From Streptomyces sp. Je 1-369 (GTDB taxonomy: Bacteria > Actinomycetota > Actinomycetes > Streptomycetales > Streptomycetaceae), in the NCBI RefSeq assembly GCF_026810505.1, contig NZ_CP101750.1, positions 186,001 to 250,000 on the forward strand: 64,000 nucleotides of DNA, in the 5' to 3' direction. Made by a program: the position numbers and the translations under genes. Position 1 is the stretch's first letter, and every line of letters starts with the position of its first letter. Below are positions 8,058-16,317 of the stretch, piece by piece. The notes under the pieces were generated by a model. The model was not told where the DNA came from. It was given only the letters and a program-made list of their open reading frames with translations, and searched no databases.

Positions 8058-8801
8058 ATGGTGCGTCGCGTGCGTGGCGTTCGACTACTGCTGTTGACCG
8101 CCCTGATGCTGGTCGCGAGCTCGGTACTCTCGTCCACTCCGGCCTCCGCCGTCATCGGCGGGTCCAAGAGCACCTACGGCCCGTGGGCGGTGCGCATGCT
8201 CGTGGACGGCAAACCGGCGTGCACGGGAACGGCGGTCGCACGCCAGTGGATCCTCACCGCCTCACACTGCTTCTACGAGCAGGCACAGCCGGTCGCCGAC
8301 AAGCGGATCTCCTTCCGGGTGGGCCATCTCGACATGCGCAGGGGCACCACGGTCCGCCCTTTGCCGGGCAAGCGCGTGGGCAGCTCACACGCCGACATGA
8401 TGCTCGTCAAGGTCCCGCCGATGAACGTCCGCACGGCGCAGCTGTCCACGGTCGGCGTGCACCGTGGCCAAGCTGTGCGGCAGTACGGGTGGGGTGCCAC
8501 CTGCACCACGGACGAGAGCGCCTGCCAGTCCCCCGTCCTCAAGCAGTCGGACCTGAAGGTCGTACGGGCCGATGACCCGCTGTGCGCGGGCCACACCGCA
8601 CCGGGCGGCCCCGACTTCTGCATGAAGAAGGTGTCCGGGATTCCCGCCGGGGGCGACTCCGGAGGCCCGGTGATGACCATCGGCCCGCGTGGCACCGAAA
8701 CCCTCATCGGCGTCTTCAACGGTTCTGACCGGGAGAAGAGCGCCGAAGCCGGGGAGGTCTCCCAGCAACTCTCCTGGATCCGTTCAGTCATTCGGCGATA
8801 G
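8058..8801 (+). CDS. Secreted trypsin-like serine protease (S1 family)
   Basis: 247-residue chymotrypsin-fold protease. A signal peptide covers residues 1-31 (ending PASA) and mature-like VIGGSKS follows directly, so little or no propeptide is present. The catalytic triad is visible: His70 in LTASHC, Asp113 in SHADMMLV, Ser201 in GGDSGGPV. Six cysteines can make the usual disulfides. The ATG at 8058 is preceded by GAGAGGAG at 8041-8048, better than the TTG nine bases upstream. Stand-alone gene; probably an extracellular endopeptidase. Confidence 0.92.
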   Translation: MVRRVRGVRLLLLTALMLVASSVLSSTPASAVIGGSKSTYGPWAVRMLVDGKPACTGTAVARQWILTASHCFYEQAQPVADKRISFRVGHLDMRRGTTVRPLPGKRVGSSHADMMLVKVPPMNVRTAQLSTVGVHRGQAVRQYGWGATCTTDESACQSPVLKQSDLKVVRADDPLCAGHTAPGGPDFCMKKVSGIPAGGDSGGPVMTIGPRGTETLIGVFNGSDREKSAEAGEVSQQLSWIRSVIRR

Positions 8802-9296
8802 CGCTGAGACGCCTGGGCCACCGTGCCTACGGGTGGGTGTCCGTGATCGCGATGACCGCGTCGACACCACCGCCACGGCACGGCACGGGCCGTCCGGGAA
8901 ACAGGCCGTCCCGGAGACGCGGTGGGGTACCTGCCGCAGCACCACCGGGGGTGGGTGCTGCCGACTCCCTGCATCGTTACGGGTCTTCGTGACATCGCCT
9001 TGGACAGCGGTCCGGACGCCTCCCACACCTTGAACAGCGTCGGGGCGCCCGCCTGTGTCATCCGCGACCGCATGGCCGCGGAGCCGCGCATCGTCTTCGT
9101 CACCGAACCGTCCGGGGGGACCGCTGGGTCGGACGACCGGAGGGCCGTAAAACTCGGCGTCATCCGGAGCCGGTTCGAGGAGTGCCGGACGGTACCGAAC
9201 CTCTGAGGACTGCCCCCTACGTTCCTGTCGAGGTCGCGACCGCGCGCTCGATGAGACCGGGCCCCGACTGTCAGTGGCGCAGACGACAATCTCCGC
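8802..9296. other. Intergenic stretch with hairpin
   Basis: No convincing gene. A hairpin at 8936-8961 (GCAGCACC pairing with GGTGCTGC) could terminate the protease transcript. A plus-strand frame ending at 9206 has a weakly protein-like end (IVFVTEPSGG, then a FEECR tail) that might be the last part of a decayed DUF5753/Scr1-type regulator, but the match is too weak to annotate. Confidence 0.4.
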
Positions 9297-10352
9297 ATGA
9301 CCTCACCCCAGCACCTTCAGGGTCTCCTCGCCGATTTAGGACTGGAGGAGGCAGCCACGTTCACGGCCGTGCACGGCCGTGACGAGGACGCCGTCATCCG
9401 GCTCTTCGGCGGCAACCCCGAGCAGTGCCGCCCCCTGCGGTTGGAGGAACTGCGCGAGCACTACGAAAGGGATCTCATCCTGGTCTCCCGGTCGGGACCT
9501 GCCGTCGTCGTCGTGGAGAACAACAACTACCAAGGTTCTCGCGAGGAGGTGCTGCGCCCGCTCTCCCGGCAGGGCCGCACCGCCAGCGCCTACTGGAACG
9601 TCAACGCGGTCTCCCAACTGAGCCTGGCCGAGGACGGGCTGATCTCCTCCGCTTTCGAAATGATCGCGCCCGAGTACACGTTCGGCGCGCGCCCCGACGC
9701 CTGGCAGCCCCTGCTGGAAGGCCTGGATCTGGACGACGGCCATCTGTGGGGCGTCGGTCTGGCGGCTGTCGAGCGCGCGACCGGTGCGCGATTCGACAAC
9801 TCCTGGGTACGCGGCCCGCACCGCGCTGTGGAGATCACGCGGGTGCCGGAGTACCTGCTCGGGCAGGGACTCATCGACTCGCCCCTGCTCAAGCGGGAGC
9901 CCTTCATCAGCTATCTGGCCGACCTGGGTCCCTCGCTGCTTCAACCGATGCGGCACCACGCCCTGGACCTGGCCCTCGTACATGCGGGCCTACGCGAACA
10001 CCCCTTGGCCGTAGCGGCACTGACAGCCGCTGCCCTCCCGGCCGACGCGAGAGTGCGACTGCGCGAGGACCTCACCGCCGCACACGACCAAGCGCTCCCC
10101 CGTGCTCGCGCGCTGCTGATCGGCGAGCCGGAAGACTTCGAACCCGAGTGGGAACGCCCCTCCCACCTCGTCTTCCGCCAGGCCATCGTCTTCGGTGTCC
10201 TGGCTCAGTGCGTCGCCGCCCATCTACCCGCCCCAACGGACGGGCTCCCCGACATCCTCAGCTCCTTGGTCACGGCGATGACCGGGGACGGCGCACGCGT
10301 CGAGGATTTCTGGATGGTCAAGCACCTGCACGACGCGGCACGAAGAAGCTGA
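9297..10352 (+). CDS. DUF6461-like protein
   Basis: 351-residue cytosolic protein. The N-terminal half (about residues 40-140: LVSRSGPAVVVVENNNYQG, then LSRQGRTASAYWNVNAVSQ, EMIAPEYTFG) has the pattern of the uncharacterised actinobacterial DUF6461 family. The C-terminal half is helical. No signal peptide or membrane segment. No clear Shine-Dalgarno precedes ATG 9297, so it may be leaderless. A fragment of another gene follows in the same frame after the stop. Function unknown. Confidence 0.7.
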   Translation: MTSPQHLQGLLADLGLEEAATFTAVHGRDEDAVIRLFGGNPEQCRPLRLEELREHYERDLILVSRSGPAVVVVENNNYQGSREEVLRPLSRQGRTASAYWNVNAVSQLSLAEDGLISSAFEMIAPEYTFGARPDAWQPLLEGLDLDDGHLWGVGLAAVERATGARFDNSWVRGPHRAVEITRVPEYLLGQGLIDSPLLKREPFISYLADLGPSLLQPMRHHALDLALVHAGLREHPLAVAALTAAALPADARVRLREDLTAAHDQALPRARALLIGEPEDFEPEWERPSHLVFRQAIVFGVLAQCVAAHLPAPTDGLPDILSSLVTAMTGDGARVEDFWMVKHLHDAARRS

Positions 10353-10358
10353 CCAGCC

Positions 10359-10541
10359 TGCGTCTACCGCCGCACCGGCGAGGCGATCTGCCGCGACTGC
10401 TGGCGGCTGCCCGGCGGCGACCCGATCACCTTGATCAGCAAGACCGTCACCTCCATTGCCCTGATGGGGCTCTCCACCCGGCTGCCGGCAACGGTCCTCA
10501 TCGAGCTTCTGGGCATCAGCCCCGAGACCGCCACCGCTTAG
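10359..10541 (+). pseudogene. C-terminal remnant, possibly of a site-specific recombinase
   Basis: 61 codons without a start, in frame directly after the preceding stop. It has CxxCW (CRDCWRL) and ends LPATVLIELLGISPETAT, a helix-turn-helix-like tail similar to the ends of streptomycete recombinase/integrase proteins with Cys-rich middles. Only the tail remains. Assignment is tentative. Confidence 0.3.
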
Positions 10542-10604
10542 ACCCAGTCCGGAGGAGTCCGGAGGCAACTGGGCTCGATACGCCGCAGAACTGCACGACC
10601 GACC

Positions 10605-10940
10605 TCACCCACGAGCTTCCTCGTTCGCGCCTCGCTCCGCGCCGATCGATTCCTGGTAGAGGTCCGCGTACGTGCGTGAGTCCTTGATCAGGTCGTCGCA
10701 GAACGCGGCGACGTCGGGGCCGATGAGTTCCAGGACTCCCTTGCCCGAGGCCGCGCCTTCCTCGAAGAAGTCGACGATCCCGGGGAGCAGGGACCCGTCG
10801 AGCAGGTCGACAGGTCCGACCTTGAACAGATACTTCTGCATCTCCTTGTAGACAATCCGGTAGTCCGGCGGGAGCGCCTTGACCCGGGCCATGTGAGCGC
10901 GCCACTGCTTCTTGCCCTCGATGATGTCCTGGATGCTCAC
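10605..10940 (-). CDS. DUF1048 family protein
   Basis: 111-residue helical protein of the DUF1048 family (small proteins found beside PadR regulators). Visible pattern: MSIQDIIEGKKQWRAHMARVKALP, split as an amphipathic N-terminal helix, then YKEMQKYLFK and FCDDLIKDSRTYAD. It is the last gene of a three-gene operon with a paralogous DUF1048 protein and PadR; 1 bp separates it from the upstream stop. The pair share the pattern LP-D-R-....-I-DF/L-E....GDD/GPD....FC. Likely cytosolic, function unknown, controlled by the PadR regulator. Confidence 0.8.
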   Translation of the reverse strand: MSIQDIIEGKKQWRAHMARVKALPPDYRIVYKEMQKYLFKVGPVDLLDGSLLPGIVDFFEEGAASGKGVLELIGPDVAAFCDDLIKDSRTYADLYQESIGAERGANEEARG

Positions 10941-10941
10941 G

Positions 10942-11298
10942 TCAGCCTCCCAGCCGGTTCAGTTTCCTGGCGACGTTCCGGTTCAACTGCTCGCGCCACC
11001 GGTCGCGGTAGGTGCGGGCCCCTTCCCCGCCGACCAACGCCGTGCAGAAGCCCTGGATGTCGTCGCCGAGGACTTCGTAGGCGTTCTGTCCGTCCGCCGC
11101 GGTCTGCTCGAGCAGCCCCAGGGCGGAGTCGAGGATCGGGATCAAGTTGCGGCCGGTGAAGTCACCGTGGGGAAGGAGGCTGACCTTGATCTGGCCCCAT
11201 GCTGCCCGATGGTCGTCGGGCAGAGCCTCGGCCCGGACCTCGAACGCCTGCCAGTCCCTGGTGAGATCACTTCCCGTGACGGTCTCCCAGAACTTCAT
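10942..11298 (-). CDS. DUF1048 family protein
   Basis: 118-residue paralogue of the next gene, starting MKFWETVTGSDLTRDWQAF. It shares the family pattern (ALPDDHRAAW, ILDSALGLLEQ, LGDDIQGFCTAL). ATG 11298 overlaps the PadR stop by 4 bp, so it is translationally coupled to the regulator. Two different DUF1048 proteins side by side suggest a hetero-oligomer. Function unknown; co-regulation with PadR is inferred from the overlap. Confidence 0.82.
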   Translation of the reverse strand: MKFWETVTGSDLTRDWQAFEVRAEALPDDHRAAWGQIKVSLLPHGDFTGRNLIPILDSALGLLEQTAADGQNAYEVLGDDIQGFCTALVGGEGARTYRDRWREQLNRNVARKLNRLGG

Positions 11299-11621
11299 CG
11301 CCCGCCCTCCCTGAGCTTGTCGATCCGTGATGACACGTACTGCCATTTCGCCCAGAACTTCGCGAGTTCCTCGCGTCCGGCGTCGTTGAGTGCGTAGAAC
11401 TTGCGCGGTGGCCCGACCCCGGAGGGCCGTTTCGTCACCTGGACGAGCTTGTTCCTCTCCAGCCGCAGCAGGATGGTGTACACCGTCCCCTCGACGACAT
11501 CGGCGAAGCCGAGCTCGTTCAGTCGGCGGGTGATGGCGTACCCGTAGGTTTCCTCGCTGTTGATGATTTCGAGCACGCACCCTTCGAGCGTGCCCTTCAG
11601 CATCTCCGTCAGATCGTCCAT
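11295..11621 (-). CDS. PadR family transcriptional regulator
   Basis: 108-residue PadR-type winged helix repressor: the N-terminal LKGTLEGCVLEIINSEETYGYAI (shown in part) is followed by the recognition region GFADVVEGTVYTILLRLERN and the wing GPPRKFYALNDAGREEL. Only a short C-terminal helix is present (PadR-s2 type). First gene of the operon with two DUF1048 proteins; its own upstream region has inverted repeats, so autoregulation is likely. Inducer unknown. Confidence 0.93.
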   Translation of the reverse strand: MDDLTEMLKGTLEGCVLEIINSEETYGYAITRRLNELGFADVVEGTVYTILLRLERNKLVQVTKRPSGVGPPRKFYALNDAGREELAKFWAKWQYVSSRIDKLREGGR

Positions 11622-11654
11622 CGCACCCGTCCTTCCCTCGCCTTGTGCAGTCGC

Positions 11655-11702
11655 GCGGTACTTCGTAGTACTGGGTACCTCTACACAGTAGCACTAGGTA
11701 GC
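11655..11702. promoter_or_regulatory. Putative PadR operator/promoter region
   Basis: Two short inverted repeats lie just upstream of padR: TACT-TCGT-AGTA and CTAC-ACA-GTAG. This AT-richer patch, about 35-80 bp from the start codon, is the natural place for the promoter and operator. No footprint evidence; inference from symmetry and position. Confidence 0.45.
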
Positions 11703-11723
11703 AGGCTCGGGTGACCATGAAAC

Positions 11724-11830
11724 ATGTCCGATCAGCCGAGGCGGCGCCTCGGCGTCCTGGACGTGCGGCTGCCCCCGGAGGACGAGTGGGAGCGCGCCGC
11801 GCGGGGCGACGACGGCATCACTATGCGCGG
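11724..11830 (+). pseudogene. Formylglycine-generating-enzyme-like fragment
   Basis: A short plus-strand frame contains VRLPPEDEWERAARGDDG, which matches the signature of FGE/sulfatase-modifying-factor domains (RLPTE.EWE.AARG), then loses similarity at once. No other part of the domain is visible nearby, so this is at most a relic. The rest of 11830-12078 contains no recognisable gene. Confidence 0.3.
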
Positions 11831-12078
11831 CGGTAATGCGGACAGAATCTGTAATTCGGCGCAGACCGCCGAAAGCGGACGGGGAGCCCCATACAGTGGC
11901 ACGCGAGCTCACGGCCACCCCGCACCTTCGAACTCGTCCGAGGACGTCCCGGAGGAGCAGGGAGGAAACGGGGATGGGCCCGCTCGATGACGAGTCGCCA
12001 GACTGGGCGTTCTGGTCGCTGATGGTCGCCGATGGTCGCTGATCCAACTGCAACTGGATCTGACCGCGTTGGCGGAGG

Positions 12079-12282
12079 CTACGTGGATTCGGCGTGGTTC
12101 GACGGATACATCTGCACGACGAAGCCCGGGTGCACAAGAATCAGCGACGCATCGACTCCTGCCTCCCGAAGGCGGCGCGACTGCGCTCGCATCCCCGCCT
12201 GGTCCCGGGTCTCGACGATCACTTCCCACTGTCCCGCGTCCGCCGCCGTGCGTGCGGCGACCCGTCGGCTTCCGACAGATTC
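12079..12282 (-). pseudogene. Small possible gene or remnant, family unknown
   Basis: A minus-strand frame ending at 12079 encodes WEVIVETRDQAGMRAQ followed by LREAGVDASLILVHPG, protein-like and with G/C third positions, but has no good start in frame. A GTG start with a GAGAAGG site near 12285 lies in a different frame, suggesting a one-base indel. Family not recognised; may be a broken small gene. Confidence 0.25.
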
Positions 12283-12458
12283 ACGCCGCCTTCTCTTCCC
12301 GCGCAGCCGCGCATCCGCGCATCCGTTGCGGAACGTATCGGGACATCAGCCCCCAGTCCAGCCAGGGGCGGAGACGCGGGCGTCCCAGCGCCTGAGCACC
12401 TGCTCGACCCGCAGCGTGCCGTGCACCTTGACAGACGACGCGCCAAAGCTCACTGGCG

Positions 12459-12845
12459 TCACAGCAGCACCAGAGCCTCGGGCACCTGGTCGTCGAAGAT
12501 CTCGATCAACCAGTCGAAGACCGTCGGCCCCTCGCCGGCGCGCGCCTCGGCGAGTTCCCGGGCCACCCTGGGGCGATTCGTGGGGTGGCAGCGCCCCAGC
12601 CGGATCTCCAGTTGGCGTGCTGTTTCCGTATGCCCAAGGGCCTGCCGGGAGTGCGCGTGATCGTGCCATTCCACTGCGAAGTCATCGTCGTCCGGTGTGC
12701 CGAATCCGCCCGCCAAGCAGTCGTTGAAGGCGTCGAGGTTCCGTCCGAAGTAACCGCCGGGGCCGTTGACCGCCTCACCCATCACCAGCCAGAAGTCCTC
12801 CAGCGTGTGGATCCGCCTGCCATCCAGTACGTAGATCGTCGTCAC
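12459..12845 (-). CDS. Barstar family protein (RNase inhibitor-like)
   Basis: 128-residue barstar-fold protein. Visible are the N-terminal VLDGRRIHTLEDFWLVMGEA, split as strand plus helix, the GPGGYFGRNLDAFNDCLAGGFG segment (the barstar inhibitory loop region) and the W-H-D-H-A end of the core. Barstars inhibit barnase-type RNases, usually as immunity proteins, but no RNase gene lies next to it, so its partner is unknown. GTG start; no clear ribosome-binding site. About 70 residues longer at the C terminus than the minimal core region. Confidence 0.78.
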   Translation of the reverse strand: MTTIYVLDGRRIHTLEDFWLVMGEAVNGPGGYFGRNLDAFNDCLAGGFGTPDDDDFAVEWHDHAHSRQALGHTETARQLEIRLGRCHPTNRPRVARELAEARAGEGPTVFDWLIEIFDDQVPEALVLL

Positions 12846-12871
12846 GTCGCGACGTTAAACGATGCCCGGCA

Positions 12872-13150
12872 TTGGAGCCGCGGGCGGACCCGCGCGTGTA
12901 CACCCGGGATGGCTTCGTCGTGACGCTGTGGACCCACTACGAACCCGTGACACCTCACATCACATCAGTCGGCTACGCCGACGGCGTGTTCCTCAGCGGC
13001 AGACTGATGAGCCCGCGACCACCGGACGGCGACCGCGGCGCCGTGGAGCAGCTGCTTCACGGCGAGACTCACCCGGGCAATGTGCTCAGTACGCGGCACG
13101 GCCCGTTGTTCATAGACCTTGAGGCGTGCTGCCAGTGCACGCTTCGGCTC
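12872..13150 (+). pseudogene. Aminoglycoside phosphotransferase remnant
   Basis: The plus strand encodes VYTRDGFVVTLWTHYEPV, then YADGVFLSGRL, then LLHGETHPGNVLSTRHGP and LFIDLEACC. The last two are the APH-family catalytic loop (HG-x-x-HPGN) and Mg-binding Asp region. The spacing between the N-terminal piece and the catalytic loop is far too short, the N-lobe is absent and the frame runs on without family similarity, so this is an internally deleted relic rather than a working resistance or small-molecule kinase gene. Confidence 0.65.
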
Positions 13151-13162
13151 CCGCGCGCCGTC

Positions 13163-13405
13163 TCAGAAGGGCATACGGCCCCGGGCGCGGCGTCCGGCGG
13201 AGCCACTGCGGCCCACCGCCTTGGAGCTGCTGCGGAAGGGCTTGCTGAAGAGCCGGCCCAGGATGCCCGGAGCCTTGCCGCCTGCACGCGACCCGGCCCC
13301 CAGGGTGCGCTGCGTACCGCGTTCGGGGTGGCGGGAGAGGCGGGGCACGAGGAAGGCGAGGACCGCCAGAACGACACAAACTGCGACGATGCCGACAATC
13401 ACCAC
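13163..13405 (-). CDS. DUF6411-like small membrane protein
   Basis: 80-residue protein with one N-terminal membrane segment (VIVGIVAVCVVLAVLAFL) followed by a basic, Ser/Gly/Arg-rich tail ending RRARGRMPF. GTG 13405 follows AGGGAG by 6 nt. Sequence character matches the conserved streptomycete small proteins labelled DUF6411. Probably membrane-anchored with a cytoplasmic basic tail. Divergent from the phospholipase-D gene. Function unknown. Confidence 0.72.
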   Translation of the reverse strand: MVIVGIVAVCVVLAVLAFLVPRLSRHPERGTQRTLGAGSRAGGKAPGILGRLFSKPFRSSSKAVGRSGSAGRRARGRMPF

Positions 13406-13580
13406 GATGGTCTCCCTGGATTGAGGTGTCGTGTCTCCATCGCGTGCCCCGCGGATGTGGGCCCATGCACGGGGCCTTCTGGTCGCACCACCGAGAGGTA
13501 GAGTCGGCTGGCTGCTCAGCCCGCGCCGGACCGGGCACCGCCGCCCTGAGACATCCGCGTTGTGTGCCGGCCGGAGAATC

Positions 13581-14804
13581 ATGACCAGTACGCAGGATCC
13601 CACCGAGCTGAATACGCCGCTGCCCGATGAAACGGGTGGGCCTGACTTCGAGGCCCGTGTCGCGCGGATACGACGACGTCTGGAGCGGCTGATCGGGATC
13701 GCGGCGACCGAAGGCAACGCGCTCGTTCCCTTGCGCAACGGGGACGAGATCTTCGCGGCCATGCTCGCGGGGATCCGCCGTGCCGAGCACACGGTGGACA
13801 TGATGACCTTCGTGTACTGGAAGGGCGACATCGCCCTCCAGTTCGCCGAGACGCTCGCCGAGCGAGCCCGAGCCGGGGTGCGGGTGCGGCTGCTCCTCGA
13901 CGGGTTCGGCAGCCGGTTGATCGAGACCGAGCAACTGGCTGTGATGGAACAGGCCGGGGTGCAGGTGGCGTGGTTCCGAAAGCCCCTGTACCTCTCACCG
14001 CTCAAGCAGAACCACCGCTGTCATCGCAAGGTCCTAGTCGTCGACGAGGAGACCGCGTTCACCGGCGGGGTCGGCATCGCCGAGGAATGGTGCGGCGATG
14101 CCCGCAACGAGCACGAGTGGCGCGACACGCACGTGGAGGTCCGCGGGCCCGCTGTGGACGGTATCGCGGCAGCGTTCGCACAGAACTGGGCCGAGTGCCA
14201 TGACGAACTCTTCGACGAAAGGGACCGGTTCATCGACCACCGCCCGCAGGGCGGCGCCATCGTGCAGGTCGTGCGCGGCTCGGCGAGCTTCGGCTGGCAG
14301 GACATGCAGACGCTGCTCCGTGTGATGCTGGAATCGGCCGAGGAACGCTTCCGGCTGTCCACCGCCTACTTCTCCCCCGACACGTACTTCGTCGAACTCC
14401 TCTGTGCCACCGCGCGGCACGGCGTCGAGGTGGAGATCGTGCTCCCCGGCCCGCACACCGACAAGCGGGTCTGCCAGCTGGCGGGCCAGCACCACTACGA
14501 AGAGCTCACCGCGTGCGGGGTCAAGATCTACCAGTACCAGCCGACGATGATGCACGCCAAAATCATCACCGTCGACGGCGTCGCCGCGTTGATCGGCTCC
14601 ACCAACTTCAACCGTCGCTCCCTCGACCACGACGAGGAAGTGATGCTCGCCATCCTGGACCAGGAGTTCACCGCCACCCTCGATGAACACTTCGACGCCG
14701 ACACCGCAGTCAGCGAACTGATCCGGCCAGACCGCTGGAAGAAGCGTTCCGCCGTCCAGCGGATCCGAGAAGTGGCCGTCCAGCCCATCCGCCGCTTCCT
14801 GTGA
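13581..14804 (+). CDS. Phospholipase D-like / cardiolipin synthase family protein
   Basis: 407-residue PLD-superfamily protein with two HKD motifs: HRKVLVVDEETAFTGG near residue 150 and HAKIITVDGVAALIGSTNFN near residue 325, both complete. The order and the STNFNRRSL end fit bacterial cardiolipin synthases, but the N-terminal membrane segments of Cls are absent (the N terminus is hydrophilic), so it is a soluble PLD-type phosphatidyltransferase or phosphodiesterase. It probably acts on membrane phospholipids. Start ATG 13581 chosen because MTSTQ begins the protein-like part; the SD is weak. Confidence 0.85.
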   Translation: MTSTQDPTELNTPLPDETGGPDFEARVARIRRRLERLIGIAATEGNALVPLRNGDEIFAAMLAGIRRAEHTVDMMTFVYWKGDIALQFAETLAERARAGVRVRLLLDGFGSRLIETEQLAVMEQAGVQVAWFRKPLYLSPLKQNHRCHRKVLVVDEETAFTGGVGIAEEWCGDARNEHEWRDTHVEVRGPAVDGIAAAFAQNWAECHDELFDERDRFIDHRPQGGAIVQVVRGSASFGWQDMQTLLRVMLESAEERFRLSTAYFSPDTYFVELLCATARHGVEVEIVLPGPHTDKRVCQLAGQHHYEELTACGVKIYQYQPTMMHAKIITVDGVAALIGSTNFNRRSLDHDEEVMLAILDQEFTATLDEHFDADTAVSELIRPDRWKKRSAVQRIREVAVQPIRRFL

Positions 14805-15216
14805 CCCCGGCGCCAGGCACAGTCATGGCGGATCCAGTACGTCATCGGCGCGGGCGGGTCCCGCGGCTTGTGCCGCGCCCTCTGAGTGCTGGGCGTACGC
14901 GGGGGCGCGCCGCTGCACGATCAGCCAGTACGGATCCGGGGCTGCGTCGGGGGCCGACAGCGGATGCCTCGACATCGTTCATGAGCTGCGCGGGTGGCCC
15001 GCGCGCCACAGCGCCGAGGTTTTCGCGCTCGCCACTGTAAGGCTGCACGAAGTTTCCGCCCGGTGGCCGGCTGCGGCGTCATGGGTTTTCTCGTTACTCC
15101 AGAGCGCGGCCGATGAGTTTGTGACATCAGGCCGGTCCAAGCTCGTGACAGCCCGGGTAGTCCGGGTCAGCCCAGACAGCCCAGACAGCCCAGACAGCCC
15201 AGGAAAGGACATTGTC
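14805..15216. other. Region upstream of DHFR-family gene
   Basis: No recognised gene. From about 14935 a frame that is open and in phase with the DHFR-family gene has strong G/C third-position bias (DIVHELRGWPARHSAEVF and following) but no start codon or known family; it may be a remnant that has become joined in frame across the 9-bp repeat. Confidence 0.35.
15168..15204. repeat. 9-bp tandem repeat
   Basis: Four head-to-tail copies of CAGCCCAGA (last one imperfect) end 8 bp before the ribosome-binding site of the DHFR-family gene. Slippage-prone; could alter promoter-to-RBS spacing. Confidence 0.7.
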
Positions 15217-15822
15217 ATGTCGGAGCTTCTCGTCGACTTCATCACCTCCCTCGACGGCTACGCATCGGGAGAGGGTTGGCCCGGGTTCTGGGGTCTTGAG
15301 GGCCCGGAGTACCTCGCCTGGCTCGGTGCGCAGCCCGAGGTCACCTACCTGATGGGAGCGAACACCTACCGCCTGATGTCGGGCTTCGCCGCAGGCGAGG
15401 TCCCGGGCGGCCAGGAGGAATTCAGGCCCGAGGAAGAGGCGTCCGTCGACGAGCTCACGCAAGCGTCCAAGGTGGTGTTCTCCTCCACACTCAAGGAGCC
15501 CCTGACGTGGGCCAACTCCACGCTCGTCCGCGACGACGCCGTCGAGACGGTCCGCGCCATGAAGGCGAGTGGCTCGGGGCTCCTCAGCACGATCGGCAGC
15601 CTCAGCCTGTGCCGGTCCCTGCTGCGCGCCGGCCTCGTCGACCGCTTCCGGGTCGTGATGTTCCCGGTGATCACCGGGGCCACGGGCGACGAACGCATCT
15701 ACGACGGCTATCCGGACCTCGCCCTCGACATGCTTGAGCACCACACCTTCGACGGCCGCATCCAGCTGGTCGAGTACAAGCCCCGCGTACTCGACCACCC
15801 GCCGCTCGGCGCCCCCGCATGA
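15217..15822 (+). CDS. Dihydrofolate reductase family protein (RibD C-terminal type)
   Basis: 201-residue member of the DHFR/RibD-C superfamily of NADPH-dependent reductases. The N terminus MSELLVDFITSLDGYASG is the usual first strand and substrate loop (given in part), YLMGANTYRLM is the nucleotide-binding turn, and GLVDRFRVVMFPVITG is the C-terminal core. These proteins are widespread in actinobacteria; substrate unknown, and it is not the essential FolA. ATG 15217 follows AGGAAAGGAC. The frame is open upstream across the tandem repeat. Confidence 0.85.
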   Translation: MSELLVDFITSLDGYASGEGWPGFWGLEGPEYLAWLGAQPEVTYLMGANTYRLMSGFAAGEVPGGQEEFRPEEEASVDELTQASKVVFSSTLKEPLTWANSTLVRDDAVETVRAMKASGSGLLSTIGSLSLCRSLLRAGLVDRFRVVMFPVITGATGDERIYDGYPDLALDMLEHHTFDGRIQLVEYKPRVLDHPPLGAPA

Positions 15823-16035
15823 CGTCGCCCCGTACACCGGTCTGGGTGCCTGCCGGGCCGGCCTCGGCGGGCGTGGAGCGGGAGTTGGCCGTGTAGGAGG
15901 AACAGTTGGCGTCAGGAGGTCCGGTCCGGGCATCCCGATGCCGACCTGCCGCTGCTCCGACTTACTCAGGCGCAACGGAAACGAGTCGAGGTCTCTTACC
16001 GCCACTCGGGTCCGGCGGTCACTTGAGCCAGCGGA

Positions 16036-16240
16036 TCAGCCGGTGGACCGGAGGAAGATGCCCGCGACGTGGAGTCCGGTTAGGTGGATGGTCGCAGTCG
16101 TCTCGTAGCGGGTGGCGATGCCGCTGGTCGGCCCGTTCCGGGATCACCGCGCGGGTACCGTGCCTGCGCAGATGGTCCCGTCCGTCGCCGGAGCGACCGA
16201 TCGTATGGTCGTCCGGCTCGGTGGAGGCGCGGGTGTGCAC
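16036..16240 (-). pseudogene. IS5-family transposase remnant
   Basis: Minus-strand pieces match the C-terminal part of IS5-type transposases: LRRHGTRAVIPERADQ, then in another frame IATRYETTATIHLTGLHVAGIF with its stop at 16036. The first piece is followed by frame loss, and the DDE domain before it is missing apart from a few residues around 16235. No terminal repeats seen. A dead relic beside the methyltransferase. Confidence 0.6.
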
Positions 16241-16317
16241 GCGCGGTGTGGTGAGGCCAGTGGTAGGCACGTAAGGCCGGACGTGTCTGGTCGACTGGCG
16301 TGGTGGCGTGGTGGGGT

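Noticed and set aside
8922..9206. Plus-strand 94-codon frame after the protease
   Set aside because: Only the last third looks protein-like and a match to DUF5753-type regulators is too weak to call.
13581..14804. Membrane cardiolipin synthase with N-terminal helices
   Set aside because: Two HKD motifs are present but the N terminus is hydrophilic, so it is better described as a soluble PLD-type enzyme.
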